A DNA stretch of 64,000 bases from Lepus europaeus (lineage: Eukaryota; Chordata; Mammalia; Lagomorpha; Leporidae): assembly GCF_033115175.1 (NCBI RefSeq), contig NC_084827.1, positions 146,003,701 to 146,067,700 on the forward strand, in the 5' to 3' direction. The notes beneath the pieces are model-generated. The model did not search any database, had not been told where the DNA came from, and saw nothing but the letters and a program-made list of their open reading frames with translations. The stretch's first letter is position 1, and each line of letters opens with the position of its first letter. The position numbers and the translations under genes were made by a program. Positions 26,114-38,221 of this stretch are shown here, in pieces.

Positions 26114-26453
26114 AGGGGCCGGTGCTGTGGCACACTAGGTTATTCCTCCGCCTGCGGTGCTGGCATCCCATATGGGCGCCGGTTCTAGTCCTGGTTGCTC
26201 CTCTTCCAGTCCAGCTCTCTGCTGTGGCTCAGGAGTGCAGTGGAGGATGGCCCAAGTCCTCCGGCCCCTGCACCCACACGGGAGACCAGGAAGAAGCACC
26301 TGACTCCTGGCTTCGGATTGGCGCAGCGCCGGCCGTGGCGGCCATTTGGGGAGTGAACCAACGGAAAGAAGACCTTTCTCTCCGTCTCTCTCTCTCTCTG
26401 TCTATAACTCTACCTGTCAAATAAATAAATAAATCTTTAAAAAAAAAAAAAAA
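26114..26453 (+). mobile_element. CSINE2/CSINE intermediate
   Basis: CSINE2-type head ('cacactaggttattcctccg') but an older-type tail ('ctgtcaaataaataaataaa'). Confidence 0.9.
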
Positions 26454-26615
26454 GCAGATAACCTACCTAGACTCAACCACAGAATCACAGGACCAACTCC
26501 TAGGGACATTTCTTGACAAAAGTATAATCAAATGTTTAAAAAAAAAAAAAGTATAAGCCTCTTCTATCTCCAACAGATGTAAAATTTAGTAAATGAAAAT
26601 TCCATTTTAAATGAC

Positions 26616-26936
26616 TTATTTTCTTTAAAATTTATTTTATTTGAAAGGCAGAATAACAGAGGGTCAGAGAAGAGATCGTCCATCCATTGGTTCATTCTCC
26701 AAATGTCCACAACAGCCACAACAGGGCTAGGCCGAAGCCAGGAGCCAAGAACTCCATCTGGATCTCTCACATGGGTGCAGGAACCCAAACAATTGTGCCA
26801 TCATCTGCTGGCTCCCAGATGCATTAGCAGAGAGCTGGATCAGAACCAGAAGCACGAGTTGGTACCAGGCACTCTAATATGCAACACAGGTATCCCAAGC
26901 AGCAGCTTAACCCTCTATACCACCACACCTTGTCTT
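26616..26936 (-). mobile_element. CSINE, antisense, diverged
   Basis: 'tttgaaaggcagaataacag' to 'taccaccacaccttgtc'. Confidence 0.85.
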
Positions 26937-27009
26937 ATTTAAATCATTCTTTCATACACATGAGAAATGATTCATATATTGGAGGAGGTTAAAGAAAAAT
27001 AATGAAACT

Positions 27010-27450
<441 letters not shown>

Positions 27451-27732
27451 TCAGAATAAAACCTCCTGTATTTTAACCACCAAATTATGAATATCTATTA
27501 CTTTCCCTCCGGGTACAAAATCCCTGAGAATAAAAAGAGCATTGATTTTCTCTGCCCATCAAGCAAAAAAAGGCCTACATCAATTACTACCCCAAAAACC
27601 AGTTCAATACAAATCAAGAAAGGGGGCTCTTTATCATATCCCACAGGAATGGTCTAAATCTACTATGCATCAAAATCCCACCTGCAAGAACTGTTTTTTC
27701 TTTTTTTTTTTTTTTTTTAAGGGGAGGGGTAC

Positions 27733-28052
27733 GGGGCCCGCACTGTGGTACAGAGGGTTAAAGTCCTGGCCTAGCAACACCGGCATCCCATATGGGCGCT
27801 AGTTCAAGTCCCAGCTACTCCACTTCCAATCCAGCTCTCTGCTCCTGGGAAAGCAGCGGAGGATGGTTCAAGTCCTTGGGCCCCTGCACCCACATGGGAG
27901 ACCTGGAAGAAGCTCCTGGCTCTGGATCAGCTCAGCTCCAGCTGTTGTGGCCATTTGGGGAGTGAACCAGCAGATGGAGACTTCTCTTTCTCTTTGCCTC
28001 TGCCTCTTTGTAACTCTGTCTTTCAAATAAATACACAAATCATTTTTAAAAA
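27733..28052 (+). mobile_element. CSINE
   Basis: 'ggggcccgcactgtggtaca' to 'gtctttcaaataaatacaca'. A 17-T run precedes it. Confidence 0.88.
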
Positions 28053-28407
28053 ATACCCCACCCCATTTTTTATTCACTAGGTCTGGTGCAGGGCTGACAA
28101 CTTATTCCTAACAAGTTCCCAGGTGATACTGAGGAGGCTTTCAGCCAGAAAGATAACCTGGAAACTGTTGTCTTATAGTCACTCTCTGTCCTTCCCCCGA
28201 ACTCTTAGCCACACACCTAAATGTAATATTATCTTCTCACAGCCTATCCTGAGTTTACTCCAATTACAAAACTGTACTGGAGGTGAAAATTAACCATATT
28301 AGCATGAGTAAAGGCTATTTAGAAAATAAAATCAAATAGCAAAGTACTGACCTAAGGTACTCACTGTAGAGTCAACACATCAGCTTTATACCATCTATTA
28401 TTACTTT

Positions 28408-28757
28408 TTTAAGATTCACTCATTTATTTGAAAGGCAGAGTGACAGAGAGAGAGAGGGATGTAGTGACAGACAGGGATGGAGAGACAAAGAGAGAGATCT
28501 TCCATCTGCTGATTCACTCCTTAAATGCACGCACAGCCAGGGCTGGCACCGGGATGAGGCCAAGAGGCAGGAACTCCATCCATCTCCCACCTGGGTGGCA
28601 AGAACTCAAGAACCTGGGCCATGATCTGCTGCCTTCCAGATACATCAGCTGGGAGCTGGATAGAAACAGAGTAGCCAGGATTCAAACCAGCACCTTGATA
28701 TGGAACATGGGCATCCAAAGTGGCAGCTTAACCCACTGCACCACAAGGCCTGCCCCT
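28408..28757 (-). mobile_element. CSINE, antisense, old
   Basis: 'ttatttgaaaggcagagtga' to 'ccacaaggcctgcccct'. Imperfect duplication catctatta(tta)ctttt. Confidence 0.85.
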
Positions 28758-28939
28758 CATCTATTACTTTTAAGCTCTCTGAGGTACTATATCCAAGATT
28801 AGAAGATACAGCTTGGCTGGAAAAAAATTAAGGGTGTTGGATTAGAATTGGGAAAAAAAGCACACACTGAGTTAGCAAGGAAAGGAAAAAGAACACCAAA
28901 AGGAAATCAAGAAAACAGGGTTACAAAATAATTCAAATA

Positions 28940-29232
28940 GGCTGCCGCCGTGGCTCACTTGGCTAATCCTCTGCCTGCGGCGCCAGCACCCCAGGTTCTA
29001 GTCCCGGTTGCTCCTCTTCCAGTCCAGCTCTCTGCTGTGGCCAGGGAGGGCAGTGGAGGATGGCCCAAGTGCCTGGGTCCTGCACCTGCATGGGAGACCA
29101 GGAGGAAGCACCTGGCTCCTGGCTTCAGATTGGCACAGTGCACCAGCAGTAGTGGCCATTTGGGGAGTGAACCAACGGAAAAGGAAGACTTTTCTGTCTC
29201 TCTCTCTCACTCTGCCTGTCAAAAAAAAAAAA
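28940..29232 (+). mobile_element. CSINE2, left arm of an inverted pair
   Basis: 'ggctgccgccgtggctcact' to 'gcctgtcaaaaaaaaa'. Outer 14-bp duplication aaataattcaaata at 28926-28939 and 29637-29650, the latter beyond the second SINE. Confidence 0.94.
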
Positions 29233-29278
29233 TTTTTTTTTTTTTGACAGGCAGAGTGGACAGTGAGAGTGAGTGAGT

Positions 29279-29317
<39 letters not shown>

Positions 29318-29592
29318 GTCTTCCTTTTGCCGTTGGTTCACCCTCCAATGGCCGCCGCGCTGCAGCCAGCGCACCACGCTGATCCGAAGGAGGAGCCAGG
29401 TGCTTCTCCTGATCTCCCATGGGGTGCAGGGCCCAAGCACTTGGGCCATCCTCCACTGCACTCCCAGGCCATAGCAGAGAGCTGGCCTGGAAGAGGGGCA
29501 ACCGGGACAGAATCTGGCGCCCCAACCGGGACTAGAACCCGGTGTGCCGGCATCACTAGGCGGAGGATTAGCCTGTTGAGCCACGGTGCCGG
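29233..29592 (-). mobile_element. CSINE2, right arm of an inverted pair
   Basis: 'ttttgacaggcagagtggac' to 'gagccacggtgccgg', inserted into the A-tail of the previous SINE; ctgtcaaaaa occurs at both junctions. Contains a GAGT/GA microsatellite at about 29265-29313. Confidence 0.94.
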
Positions 29593-29650
29593 CCTGTCAA
29601 AAATTTTTTTAAAAATTAAAATTAAAAAAAAATTTTAAATAATTCAAATA

Positions 29651-30660
29651 AAGGGATTTTGAGAAGAAAAAATCATAATCACTTAGTTGAAACACTTACC
29701 ATGAAGTACCTCAACAAGTGAAATCATGTTGAGAAAGGAATACTTTGGAGAATTTCCCAATGGTATGGTAAAAGTAGCTTCCCCCCACATGTTCCATAGT
29801 AACCATCAAATTATAAACTTATTATACTCTTATTATTCATAATAATGTCAAAGAAGCCACACTTTATAATATAACCATATTATATTTCATAAGTAAATTA
29901 CCTGTTTACCTCATGCCAGTAACTTAAAACTACTAAATTTTTTAACATTTAAAAATTACTAAAACATACTAAATGAGAAAGTTTTTTTTTTCCCTTAAGA
30001 TACAGGCTAGGCTAGGGAAATGCTTAGAAAACAGAATTGGTTTTGCTAGTATGAATCCATGCCAATTTTTCATTCTACAGTGCTTTCCACATTTGCTGAC
30101 TTCTGAATATTATGGCAACAGGCAAAATCAATCTTTAGTGAGACAGTATCCACCTGAAAACTGGCTTCAAATACAGTCTCACCGCCACATGTCTATGAAC
30201 TGATATTCATAGTGAACAGCTGCGTCTGCCTCCTAGCGTCCACTGCACGCACTGAAGGGCAGTGAACAGCAACTGAGCCTGGGGGGCTGAGCACCGGCAG
30301 GGGCGGCTGGTAAGAGGCTGTGTGTGAGTGAGCACAAAGGACCACAGCCCCTCCTTCGTAGCGCTGCAAGAGCGACAATAGCAGCGATTCTGTCCCTGTG
30401 TTCCTGGACAGGGCAGCCACAGCGGCTACAGAGAACAATTCTTCCCTCTCCGCAGTCCGTCAGCCACAGCATTTCAGAACTCGCCTTCTGAGTAGCTTCT
30501 CTGATCAAAAGCAGAAACAGCTTCCACGACTTTAAGGCCTCCACAGCACATTCAGTTCTCTCATCATCAACCTCAGTTCTCAGTCTCCTCTCCCGGTTCC
30601 CTTTATAAACCCAGGGATCCTGGCAAATCAGACTATCTGCCATTCCCAAATATGTGCATT
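29651..30660 (-). other. SUMO1 intron 1, repeat-poor stretch
   Basis: Unique-looking sequence. 30220-30480 is somewhat GC-richer, with a modest open frame on the - strand that shows no motif. The remainder is AT-rich. Confidence 0.4.
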
Positions 30661-31061
30661 AGCATTCTTCCACCTTGGGCCCTTTCGTACCGCAGTTTCC
30701 TTTACTGGGACTGTAATATCCTCTCTCAGCCTCTCCTGAAATCCCCTCAACAACACCCATCCCACACACCAACGAAATCCAGTATTTTCAAAAACTCTTC
30801 CAGAACTATAGCACTCCCCAACCTCCGAAATGAGTTATCTTCCTTCAGTGTTCCTGCTGCAATGTACTCCTCTTGTATGGCATTTATTCTCAGCTTAAAA
30901 ATGGTCCCTTCAACTTCTTAGAGCTTGCTTATTCAGCATTTAATATCCTCTCTTTTACACTCAACTCACTGTAACCTGGTCTATGCCCCATTTCACTTGA
31001 CACTGCCCTCACTCAGGGTTACCAGTTGGACTCCTTACTGCTAAATCCAATGGATACTTTC

Positions 31062-31401
31062 TTTTAAAAAAAAAAAATATATTTATTTATTTGAAAGGCA
31101 GAGTTACACAGAGAGAGGAGGAGAGGCCGAGAAAGAGAGGACTTCCATCCACTGGTTCACTCCCCCAGATGGCCACAACGGCTGGAGCTGCGCCAATCCA
31201 AAGCCAGGAGCCAGGAAATTTTTCCAGGTCTCCCACGCGGGTGCAGGGGCCCAAAGGTTTGGGCCATCCTGTACTGCTTTTCCAGATCACAGCAGAGAGC
31301 TGGATCGGAAGTGGAGCAGCCGGGACTGAACCGGTGCCCATCTGGGATGCCGGCACTGCAAGCAGCGGCCTTACTCACTATGCCGTATCACCCACCCCCC
31401 C
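31062..31401 (-). mobile_element. CSINE, antisense, 12-bp TSD, inside L2
   Basis: atggatactttc at 31050-31061 and 31402-31413. Body 'gaaaggcagagttacacaga' to 'gccgtatcacccacc'. Confidence 0.93.
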
Positions 31402-31764
31402 ATGGATACTTTCAACTCTCATCTTTAACTCTAAAACAATAAACACTGATGACTTCTTTCTAGAAAATTCTCTACCTCTAGCTTCCAAATTCCAATCTCT
31501 CCTCATCTTGACCACTTCTTTAAATGCTGCTCTTCCTCTAAGTTCCATGTCTTCAGTCTTCTGCTAGGCAGTTTGCCCCTCCAGGTGGTGACCTAGAGTT
31601 CAACTCCTTCCCGTACACTAGTGACTCACAACCACCCCTCCAACCTGACAGCCTCACTGAGTTTCTTACTCGTTTACCCAAGCGTTTGCAGATCTACACG
31701 TGGACTCCTTTTGACGTTTCCAATGTGAACGTGTCCAGAACAAGATGCACTGTCTTTTAACAAT

Positions 31765-31835
31765 GGCCCTGCCATTGCAGCCACTGGGGGAGTAAACCAG
31801 CAGATGGAAGTAACTCTATCCCCCTCTCTCTTCTG
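31765..31835 (+). mobile_element. CSINE remnant
   Basis: Only 'gccattgcagccactggggg' to 'cagatggaagtaactcta' survives. Confidence 0.6.
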
Positions 31836-31960
31836 GGACAAGTCTATATGTTTAATCTTCCCTACAATCTGACAAGGGTCAGGTCCAATTTTTTTCATCT
31901 TTATAATGTCTGTAGTGCCAAGCACATACTAGGCAGCTAGTAAGTTTGTGGAATTAATAA

Positions 31961-33257
31961 GCTGACAGCACTATTTTCCTTATCATACCACAAAATCTTA
32001 CTTATGGTTCATACTTCTGTACACAATGTAAGTTCAAAGATCTTTCCAGTTTTTTATATTCACGGTTGGGAATTGGACATAATTCACTTCAATTTTGTAA
32101 GAACAAATGAACACTTGAGTTTGCAGTTTCCAAATGTCCAACCCTGCCTCTCTCCCTGAACACTCCACTCTGGTGCTCTCATCTCCACTCTGAACTGCCC
32201 CAGTAATAACCACCTGCAGTGCCTGTTTAACAGCCTCACACTTGCTTAATGCTATCTTCGAGCTTTGGGTTTGCTCTTTTTTTAACAAACTAGCCTGGAA
32301 AATAAGAAGATCCTAGACAAAAAAAAAAGGCCAAAGTTTGTCTCTAGTGATCTCAGTGTTCTTTGTGTGTGCCTCTTTCCTTCTCTCCCCTCTGAAAAAG
32401 AAGCCGATGCAAAGTGGTATGGTACACCAGTGACAAAACAGTGAAAACATTCAGCTCTGGGCCTGGGACACTAGGTCATCAAAGAAAAAATCCCAGGGAG
32501 GACTAGCTGAATTGGCTGAAAAGGGTACACAGTCATACAGCAGAAGAAACCGCTGATGGAAAGAAACCTTAAGTGTACATACGAGATCAATACAAAAACT
32601 GAAAATCTCTGAATTTCAGGTCTAGATCATCCAGAGATCAAAATCTGATAATGAGTGGTAAAGGAATAAATATACCAGGCACCACACACTATCAACTCCA
32701 TTATCCAAGATACAGATCAACAACTCGAAAATAGATGGCTAGATCTGGAAAGGGAGCTAGATTGGAAAAGTCCCCATTTACAAGTGTACGAAATTAATGA
32801 GAAGGGTTTTATTCTCCCATCTCAAAGTCAAAGGAACAAGGCTTTTGCAAGAACAGTGGCAATCAGTTATGTTGACAGTTCAGTCACAGGGCCTAACATT
32901 TACCCACCCCTCATCCATCAAGGACCCTTCCAGCTATACAAGAACTGTTCATTCTCAATGAACAGAGGATTCTGGGGGAAACCCAAAAACAAAAAGTCCA
33001 TTCACTTTTATTTGATATTAACAAATCATTAAACCATTTGATCAGTATGGAGTAACAGTCTAGGGGTTTTGTTAAAAGAAAATATCTTTCTCTTAGAGAC
33101 ACACTGAAATATTTACAGATGAAATGACAGGGGACTAGCTTCAAAATAACATGGGATGCTGCAGATGAAATATGGGCCCAGACATGGTTTCATGGGATTC
33201 ATTATCTATACATTAATTTTCCATAATAAAAAATTTCATTAAAAATGCATTCACCCA
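31961..33257 (-). other. SUMO1 intron 1, unclassified stretch
   Basis: 1.3 kb without a recognisable SINE. The right end (33180-33240: 'gggattcattatctatacat', 'ttttccataataaaaaattt') looks like the 3' end of an old mammalian repeat in + orientation, so 32380-33245 may be a diverged transposon or retrocopy. I could not assign it. Confidence 0.35.
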
Positions 33258-33540
33258 AAGGCAGGTGTTTGGCCTAGCAGTTATGGTGCCAGTTGGGACA
33301 GCCACGTCCATTTTCAGAGTACCTGGGTTCAATGCCTGGTTCTGATTCCTGACTCCAGCTTCCTGCTAATGCAGACCTTCAATGCAGTGGTGACAGATCA
33401 AGTAATTGGGTCCCCACCAATCACGAGGGAGACCTATATCGAATTCCTGGCTCTGACCCAGACCCAACCAATGCAGGCATTTGAGGAGTGAACTACAGGA
33501 TGAAAGCTTACTGTCTAAAATAAATAGATTTTGTAAGGCA
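33258..33540 (+). mobile_element. CSINE, old
   Basis: 'aggcaggtgtttggcctagc' to 'ctaaaataaatag'. Confidence 0.78.
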
Positions 33541-33587
33541 AAGTTTCAAAAAAAAATACTGTTTCATCTCCTAATGAAGAAACTGGA

Positions 33588-33938
33588 GGGGCCAGCGCTG
33601 TGGCATAGCGGGTAAAGTTGCCGCCTGCAGTGCTGGCATCCCATATGGGCACCAGTTCGAGTCCCAGCTGCTCTACTTCTGATCCAGCCCTCCATTATAG
33701 CTTAGGAAAGCAGAAGAAGATGGCCCAAGTCTTTGGGCCCCTGCACTCACATGGGAGACCCGGAAGAAGCTCCTGGCTTCGAATCAGCCCAGTTCCAGCC
33801 ATTGCAGCCATCTGGGGAGTGAATCAGTGGATGGAAGACCTCTCTCTTTCTCTCTTTCTTCCTCTCTCTCTCTCTCTCTGCCTCTCTGTAATTCTGCCTT
33901 TCAAATAAATAAATAAATCTTTAAAAAAAAAAAAAAAG
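33588..33938 (+). mobile_element. CSINE, well preserved
   Basis: 'ggggccagcgctgtggcata' to 'caaataaataaataaatc'. CT microsatellite at 33842-33884. Confidence 0.92.
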
Positions 33939-34133
33939 GATTAAACTGGATACTTCTAGTACTTCGATCCATTATTGAAAGGTAAAAACCTAGAATTACA
34001 ATAGTCACTTCCCTCTTACTTAAATGGATTTACCAAAATACTAAAAACATAGAAGTACAAATACATTTTCAAACTTCATGAGACAGTACTAGAGATTTGG
34101 ACTAGAACTGACTAGATTTAACGCCATAACTTC

Positions 34134-34473
34134 AGGGCTGGCGCTGTGGCGTAGTGGGTAAAGCTGCTGCCTACAGTGCCACCATCCCATATGGGCACCG
34201 GTTTGAGTCCCGGCTGCTCCACTTCCAATCCAGCTTTCTGCTATAGCCTGGGATAGCAGGAGAAGATGGTCCAAGCCCCTGGGCCCCTGCACCCACATGG
34301 GAGTCCCAGAAGAAACTCCTGGCTCCTGGCTTTGGATCAGCAAGGTTCCAGGCATTGCAGCCATTTGGGGAGTGACCAGCAGATGGAAGAGCTCTCTCGT
34401 TCTCTCTCTCTCTCTCACGCGCGCGCTTTGTAACTCTGCTTTTCAAAGTAATAATAACAAAAAAAAAAAAAAA
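34134..34473 (+). mobile_element. CSINE
   Basis: 'agggctggcgctgtggcgta' to 'cttttcaaagtaataataac'. Confidence 0.92.
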
Positions 34474-34781
34474 GCACCATAAATTCAAGACTTAAGTGAA
34501 AGCTGGCAAGACACTGGGCCTTCTGTTTATTAATATTCAACCCTCAACTGTGGTTAAACACTAGATATGCAGTTTCTCAGAAACTAAAAATTATAATTGA
34601 AAATGTTATTGGATGTGTAAACCCCTTGAACATGGTCTTATATAAAGCCTGGAACAAAATGGCTTATTTGTATCTGAAAGTATTAGCAAACCGATTTGGA
34701 GGTTTGGCAGGCACCTATTTTTCCCCTTCTTCCTTACAAAGCAAAGCCTTAACTTGCCCAGCTGAAAAAACAGATCTCCAG

Positions 34782-35107
34782 GCTCTAGCACTGTGTTGCA
34801 GCATGCTATGTCACTGCCTCCAGCATGAGCATCCCACATAGACACCGGTTCAAGTCCCAGCTGCTCCACTTCCAATCCAGCTCCCTACTAATGTGCCCGG
34901 GAAAGCAGCAAAAGATGGCCCAAATTACTTGGGCCCCTCTACCCACATGGGAGACCTGGAAGAAGCTCCTGGCTTCAAGCTTGGTCCAGTCCTGGCTGTT
35001 GTAGCCATTTAGGGAACCAGTAATGAAAGATGTCAATAACTCTCTCTCTCTCTCCTTATCTCTCTTTGTAACTCTGCTTTTCAAATAAATAAAATCTTTA
35101 AAAAAAG
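34782..35107 (+). mobile_element. CSINE
   Basis: 'tctagcactgtgttgcagca' to 'ttttcaaataaataaaatct'. Confidence 0.85.
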
Positions 35108-35408
35108 AAATAACCAGGTAAATAAAAGATAACATGCCTTTTCTTTTTGCCCCTCCCCCTTTTCTCCCGCTAAGAACACAAAGTAGCCTTTTTTTTGTGC
35201 CCAAGAGACAAGCATTAGGGTGAAAGGTAACCTGTTAAGGGTTGTGGCTACTTACTTCCAGATTTCTTGTTTCATGAGAAAAATTAACAGCATACTTATT
35301 TAACTTATAACATATCAGACAATATCAGATTTTCTATTATTCAGTCTAAAAGTAATCCTGTCACAGAAGGTGCTATAAATGCTATCTTTTGATCCATGTT
35401 AAATATAG

Positions 35409-35722
35409 CTCCGGGAGTGTGTGTTTAGTGGTTAAGAGGCCCACATCACTTTACCAAGAGTATCTATCTGGGTTCAATTCCTAGCTTTAGCTGCTGACTC
35501 CAGCTTCCTCTCCGCAGTCGGTGAGAAGCAGCTATGACGACTCTACGGCTGGGCTCCTGCCACCCACAGGGCAGACCTGGATTGAGTTCCTGGCACTGGG
35601 TTTCAACTACAGCCCAGCCTTCGAGGTTGCAGCCATTTGCAGAGTAAACCAGTGGACAGAGCTTTGTCTCTGTGCTTCTCAAATAAATAAATAGAAGCTT
35701 AAATAAATAAATTAAATTAAAA
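35409..35722 (+). mobile_element. CSINE, old
   Basis: 'cgggagtgtgtgtttagtgg' to 'tctcaaataaataaatag'. Confidence 0.78.
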
Positions 35723-35737
35723 GTCCTAGAAAACTGC

Positions 35738-36022
35738 CCCAACACTTCAAAAGCAGAATAAGTAAACTACGGTATAGTCACACAATGGAATGCAACATTC
35801 CAATGAGACTTCATAACACACAACTACACAAGACATTGGCCAAATCACGAAATGATGCTAAGAAGCCAGACACAGAAGCACGTATTACATGATTCTATTC
35901 ACAAAATGCTATAATGTGTAAAAACAGACAAAACTAATTTATGTGTTAAAAACCAGGACACTGGCTCTTAATAAGGGTGTTGATTGCATAGATGTGTTCA
36001 GTTTGTGAAAATTCGGCAAGTT
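35738..36022 (+). mobile_element. Ancient LINE-1 3' fragment
   Basis: 'acacaatggaatgcaacatt', 'gctaagaagccagacacaga', 'ttacatgattctattcacaa' and 'attgcatagatgtgttcagt' follow the end of ORF2 and the 3' UTR of old mammalian L1M elements. Diverged and truncated at both ends. Confidence 0.65.
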
Positions 36023-36025
36023 TTA

Positions 36026-36310
36026 GGGCCCAGTTTTATAGCGCAGCAGGTTAAGCTATCATCTGTGATCCCATATAACCTCCAGCACTTCTGACCCAGT
36101 TCCCTGCTAATGCACCTGGGAAAGCAGCAGAACATGGCCCAAGTGCTTGGGCCCCTGCCACCCACATTGGAGACCCTGAAGAAGTTTCTGGCTCCTGGCT
36201 TCAGCCTGGTCCAGTCCTGGCGGTTGTGGCCATTTGAGAAGTGAACTCTCTCTCTCTGTCACCCTTTCTCTGTAATTCTGCCTTTCAAATAAATAAATCT
36301 TGAAAAATAA
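36026..36310 (+). mobile_element. CSINE
   Basis: 'agggcccagttttatagcgc' to 'ctttcaaataaataaatc'. Confidence 0.85.
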
Positions 36311-36457
36311 AATTAAGTTTCCAGTGTGCTAAACACTTTAAAAATAAAGAAAATCTGATTCCTAACTCTCAAAAAACTAACAATCTAATGGAGACACTTA
36401 CATATCACTGCAACAAAAGATATTTATATAATAATATATCAAAATTACAATAGAATG

Positions 36458-36720
36458 GCCATTATTTGGCACAGCAGTTAAGACACCCACATCCCTATCA
36501 GAGTCCCAGCTCCACTCCCAATCCAGCTCCCTGCTAATGCCCAACAGGGAGGAAGAAGTAACGGCTCAAATATTTGGGTGCCTGCCCACCCACGTGGGAG
36601 ACCGAGTCACAGTTCCAGGCCCCTGGCTTCAGTATGGCCTAGTCCTGACTGTTGTAGACATGGGGAGTGAACCAGTGGACGGAAGCTCTGTCTCTGCCTT
36701 CCAAATAAAAAAATTTTAAA
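36458..36720 (+). mobile_element. CSINE, old
   Basis: 'tggccattatttggcacagc' to 'cttccaaataaaaaaatttt'. Confidence 0.78.
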
Positions 36721-36796
36721 TAAAAATTGCAATAGAGCTGTCTTAACAGCAACAGGGGCAGACGTGACAACTGCTTTATAGTTTTTTGCTTTGTTT

Positions 36797-37066
36797 TTTT
36801 TAAGATTTATTTGAAAAGCAGTGAGAGAAAGATAAAGATCGTCTATCTACTGGCTTACTCCCAAAATGTCAGGCCAAAGCCAGGAGCCCAGAATTCTATC
36901 TGGGCCTCTCATGTGAGTGGCAGGGACCCAAGTCCTTGGGCCACCATCTGCTGCCTTCCCAGGTACCACAGCAGGAAGCTGAATCAAAAGCAGAATAGCT
37001 TGGACTAAACCAGCACCCCGATATGGATGCAGGTGTCCCAAGTGGCAGCTTTTATTTTTTAAAGAT
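36797..37066 (-). mobile_element. CSINE, antisense, missing its head
   Basis: 'taagatttatttgaaaagca' to 'tcccaagtggcagctttt'. 'ctgctttatagtttt' occurs both before it (36770) and at 37770, beyond the next two SINEs, so the three form one nested block. Confidence 0.82.
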
Positions 37067-37073
37067 TTGTTTA

Positions 37074-37410
37074 GGGGCCAGTGGTGTGGCACAGCAGGTT
37101 AACACCCTGCCCTGGCCTGAAGCGCCGGCATCCCATATGGGCACGAGACGTGGCTGCTCCACTTCCAATCCAGCTCTCTGCTGTGGCCTGGGAAAGCAGT
37201 GGAAGATGGCCCAGCTCCTTGGGCCCCTGCACCTGTGTGGGAGACCCGGAAGAAGCTCATGGCTCCTGGCTTCAGATCCATGCAGCTCTGGCCATTGCAG
37301 CCAATTGAGGAGTGAGCCAACAGATGGAAGACCTCTCTCTTTCTCTCTGCCTCTCCTCTCTCTGTGTAACTCTTTCAAATAAATAAATAAATCTTAAAAA
37401 AAAAAAAAAA
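37074..37410 (+). mobile_element. CSINE nested between two antisense CSINEs
   Basis: 'ggggccagtggtgtggcaca' to 'caaataaataaataaatc'. aagatttgttt at both ends (37062-37072 and 37409-37420 region). Confidence 0.9.
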
Positions 37411-37417
37411 GATTTGT

Positions 37418-37770
37418 TTGTAATCTATTTATTTATTTTGAAAGGCAGAGTGACAGGGCTGGAGGGGGAGAGAAGCAAATGTCAGAAAGAGAGGGAGAGA
37501 TAGATATCCATCTTCCATCCACTGGTTCATTCTTCAAATGCCTGCAAAAGTCAGAGCTGGGCCAGGCTGATGTCAGGAACCCAGAACTCCATCTGAACCT
37601 CCCACATGGATGGCAGGGACCCAGACACTTTGGCAAACCTGCTGCCTTCCCAGGGGCAATAGCAAGGAGTTGGGTTGGAAGTGGCACAGCCGGGCCTCAA
37701 ACCAGTATGCCAACTTGGGATGTGGGGGTCCCAAACACTAGATTAACCCACTGCAGCACCACACCCACCC
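37418..37770 (-). mobile_element. CSINE, antisense, old
   Basis: 'ttttgaaaggcagagtgaca' to 'gcagcaccacacccaccc'. Confidence 0.85.
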
Positions 37771-37800
37771 TGCTTTATAGTTTTGAAGATGGAACTACTC

Positions 37801-38131
37801 GGCTGGCGCCGTGGCTTAACAGGCTAATCCTCCGCCTTACGGCGCCAGCACACTGGGTTCTAGTCCCAGTTGGGGTGCCGGATTCTATCCCGGTTGCCCC
37901 TCTTCCAGGCCAGCTCTCTGCTATGGCCCGGGAAGGCAGTGGAGGATGGCCCAAGTCCTTGGGTCCTGCACCCGCAGGGGAGACCAGGAGAAGCACCTGG
38001 CTCCTGGCTTTGGATCAGCGAGATGCGCAGGCCGCAGCGGCCACTGGAGGGTGAACCAACAGCAAAAAGGAAGACCTTTCTCTCTCTCTCTCTCACTATC
38101 CACTCTGCCTGTCAAAAAAAAAAAAAAGAAA
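37801..38131 (+). mobile_element. CSINE2
   Basis: 'ggctggcgccgtggcttaac' to 'tctgcctgtcaaaaaaa'. Flanked by ggaact(a/g)ctc. Confidence 0.93.
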
Positions 38132-38221
38132 TTGGAACTGCTCAACTAACCTTAATGAGTACTCTAACCATAACAATCACATTCGGTTTTCACAAAACAA
38201 TTATTGTTTAGGTGGGGTAAG

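Larger units (their letters stand above)
30660..31960 (+). mobile_element. LINE-2 fragment(s), interrupted by SINEs
   Basis: 'ctccttactgctaaatccaa' followed across the inserted SINE by 'caactctcatctttaactct', then 'tctacctctagcttcc', 'gtgaacgtgtccagaacaag' and, near 31905-31945, 'tgtagtgccaagcacatact'. These follow L2 ORF and 3' end in order. The left boundary is uncertain (the part before 30940 is weak). Interrupted by a SINE at 31062-31401 and a small SINE remnant at 31765-31835. Confidence 0.55.

Noticed and set aside
30190-30650. 138-codon - strand frame in a GC-richer part of SUMO1 intron 1
   Set aside because: No splice support, motif or CpG enrichment; length is within expectation for that composition.
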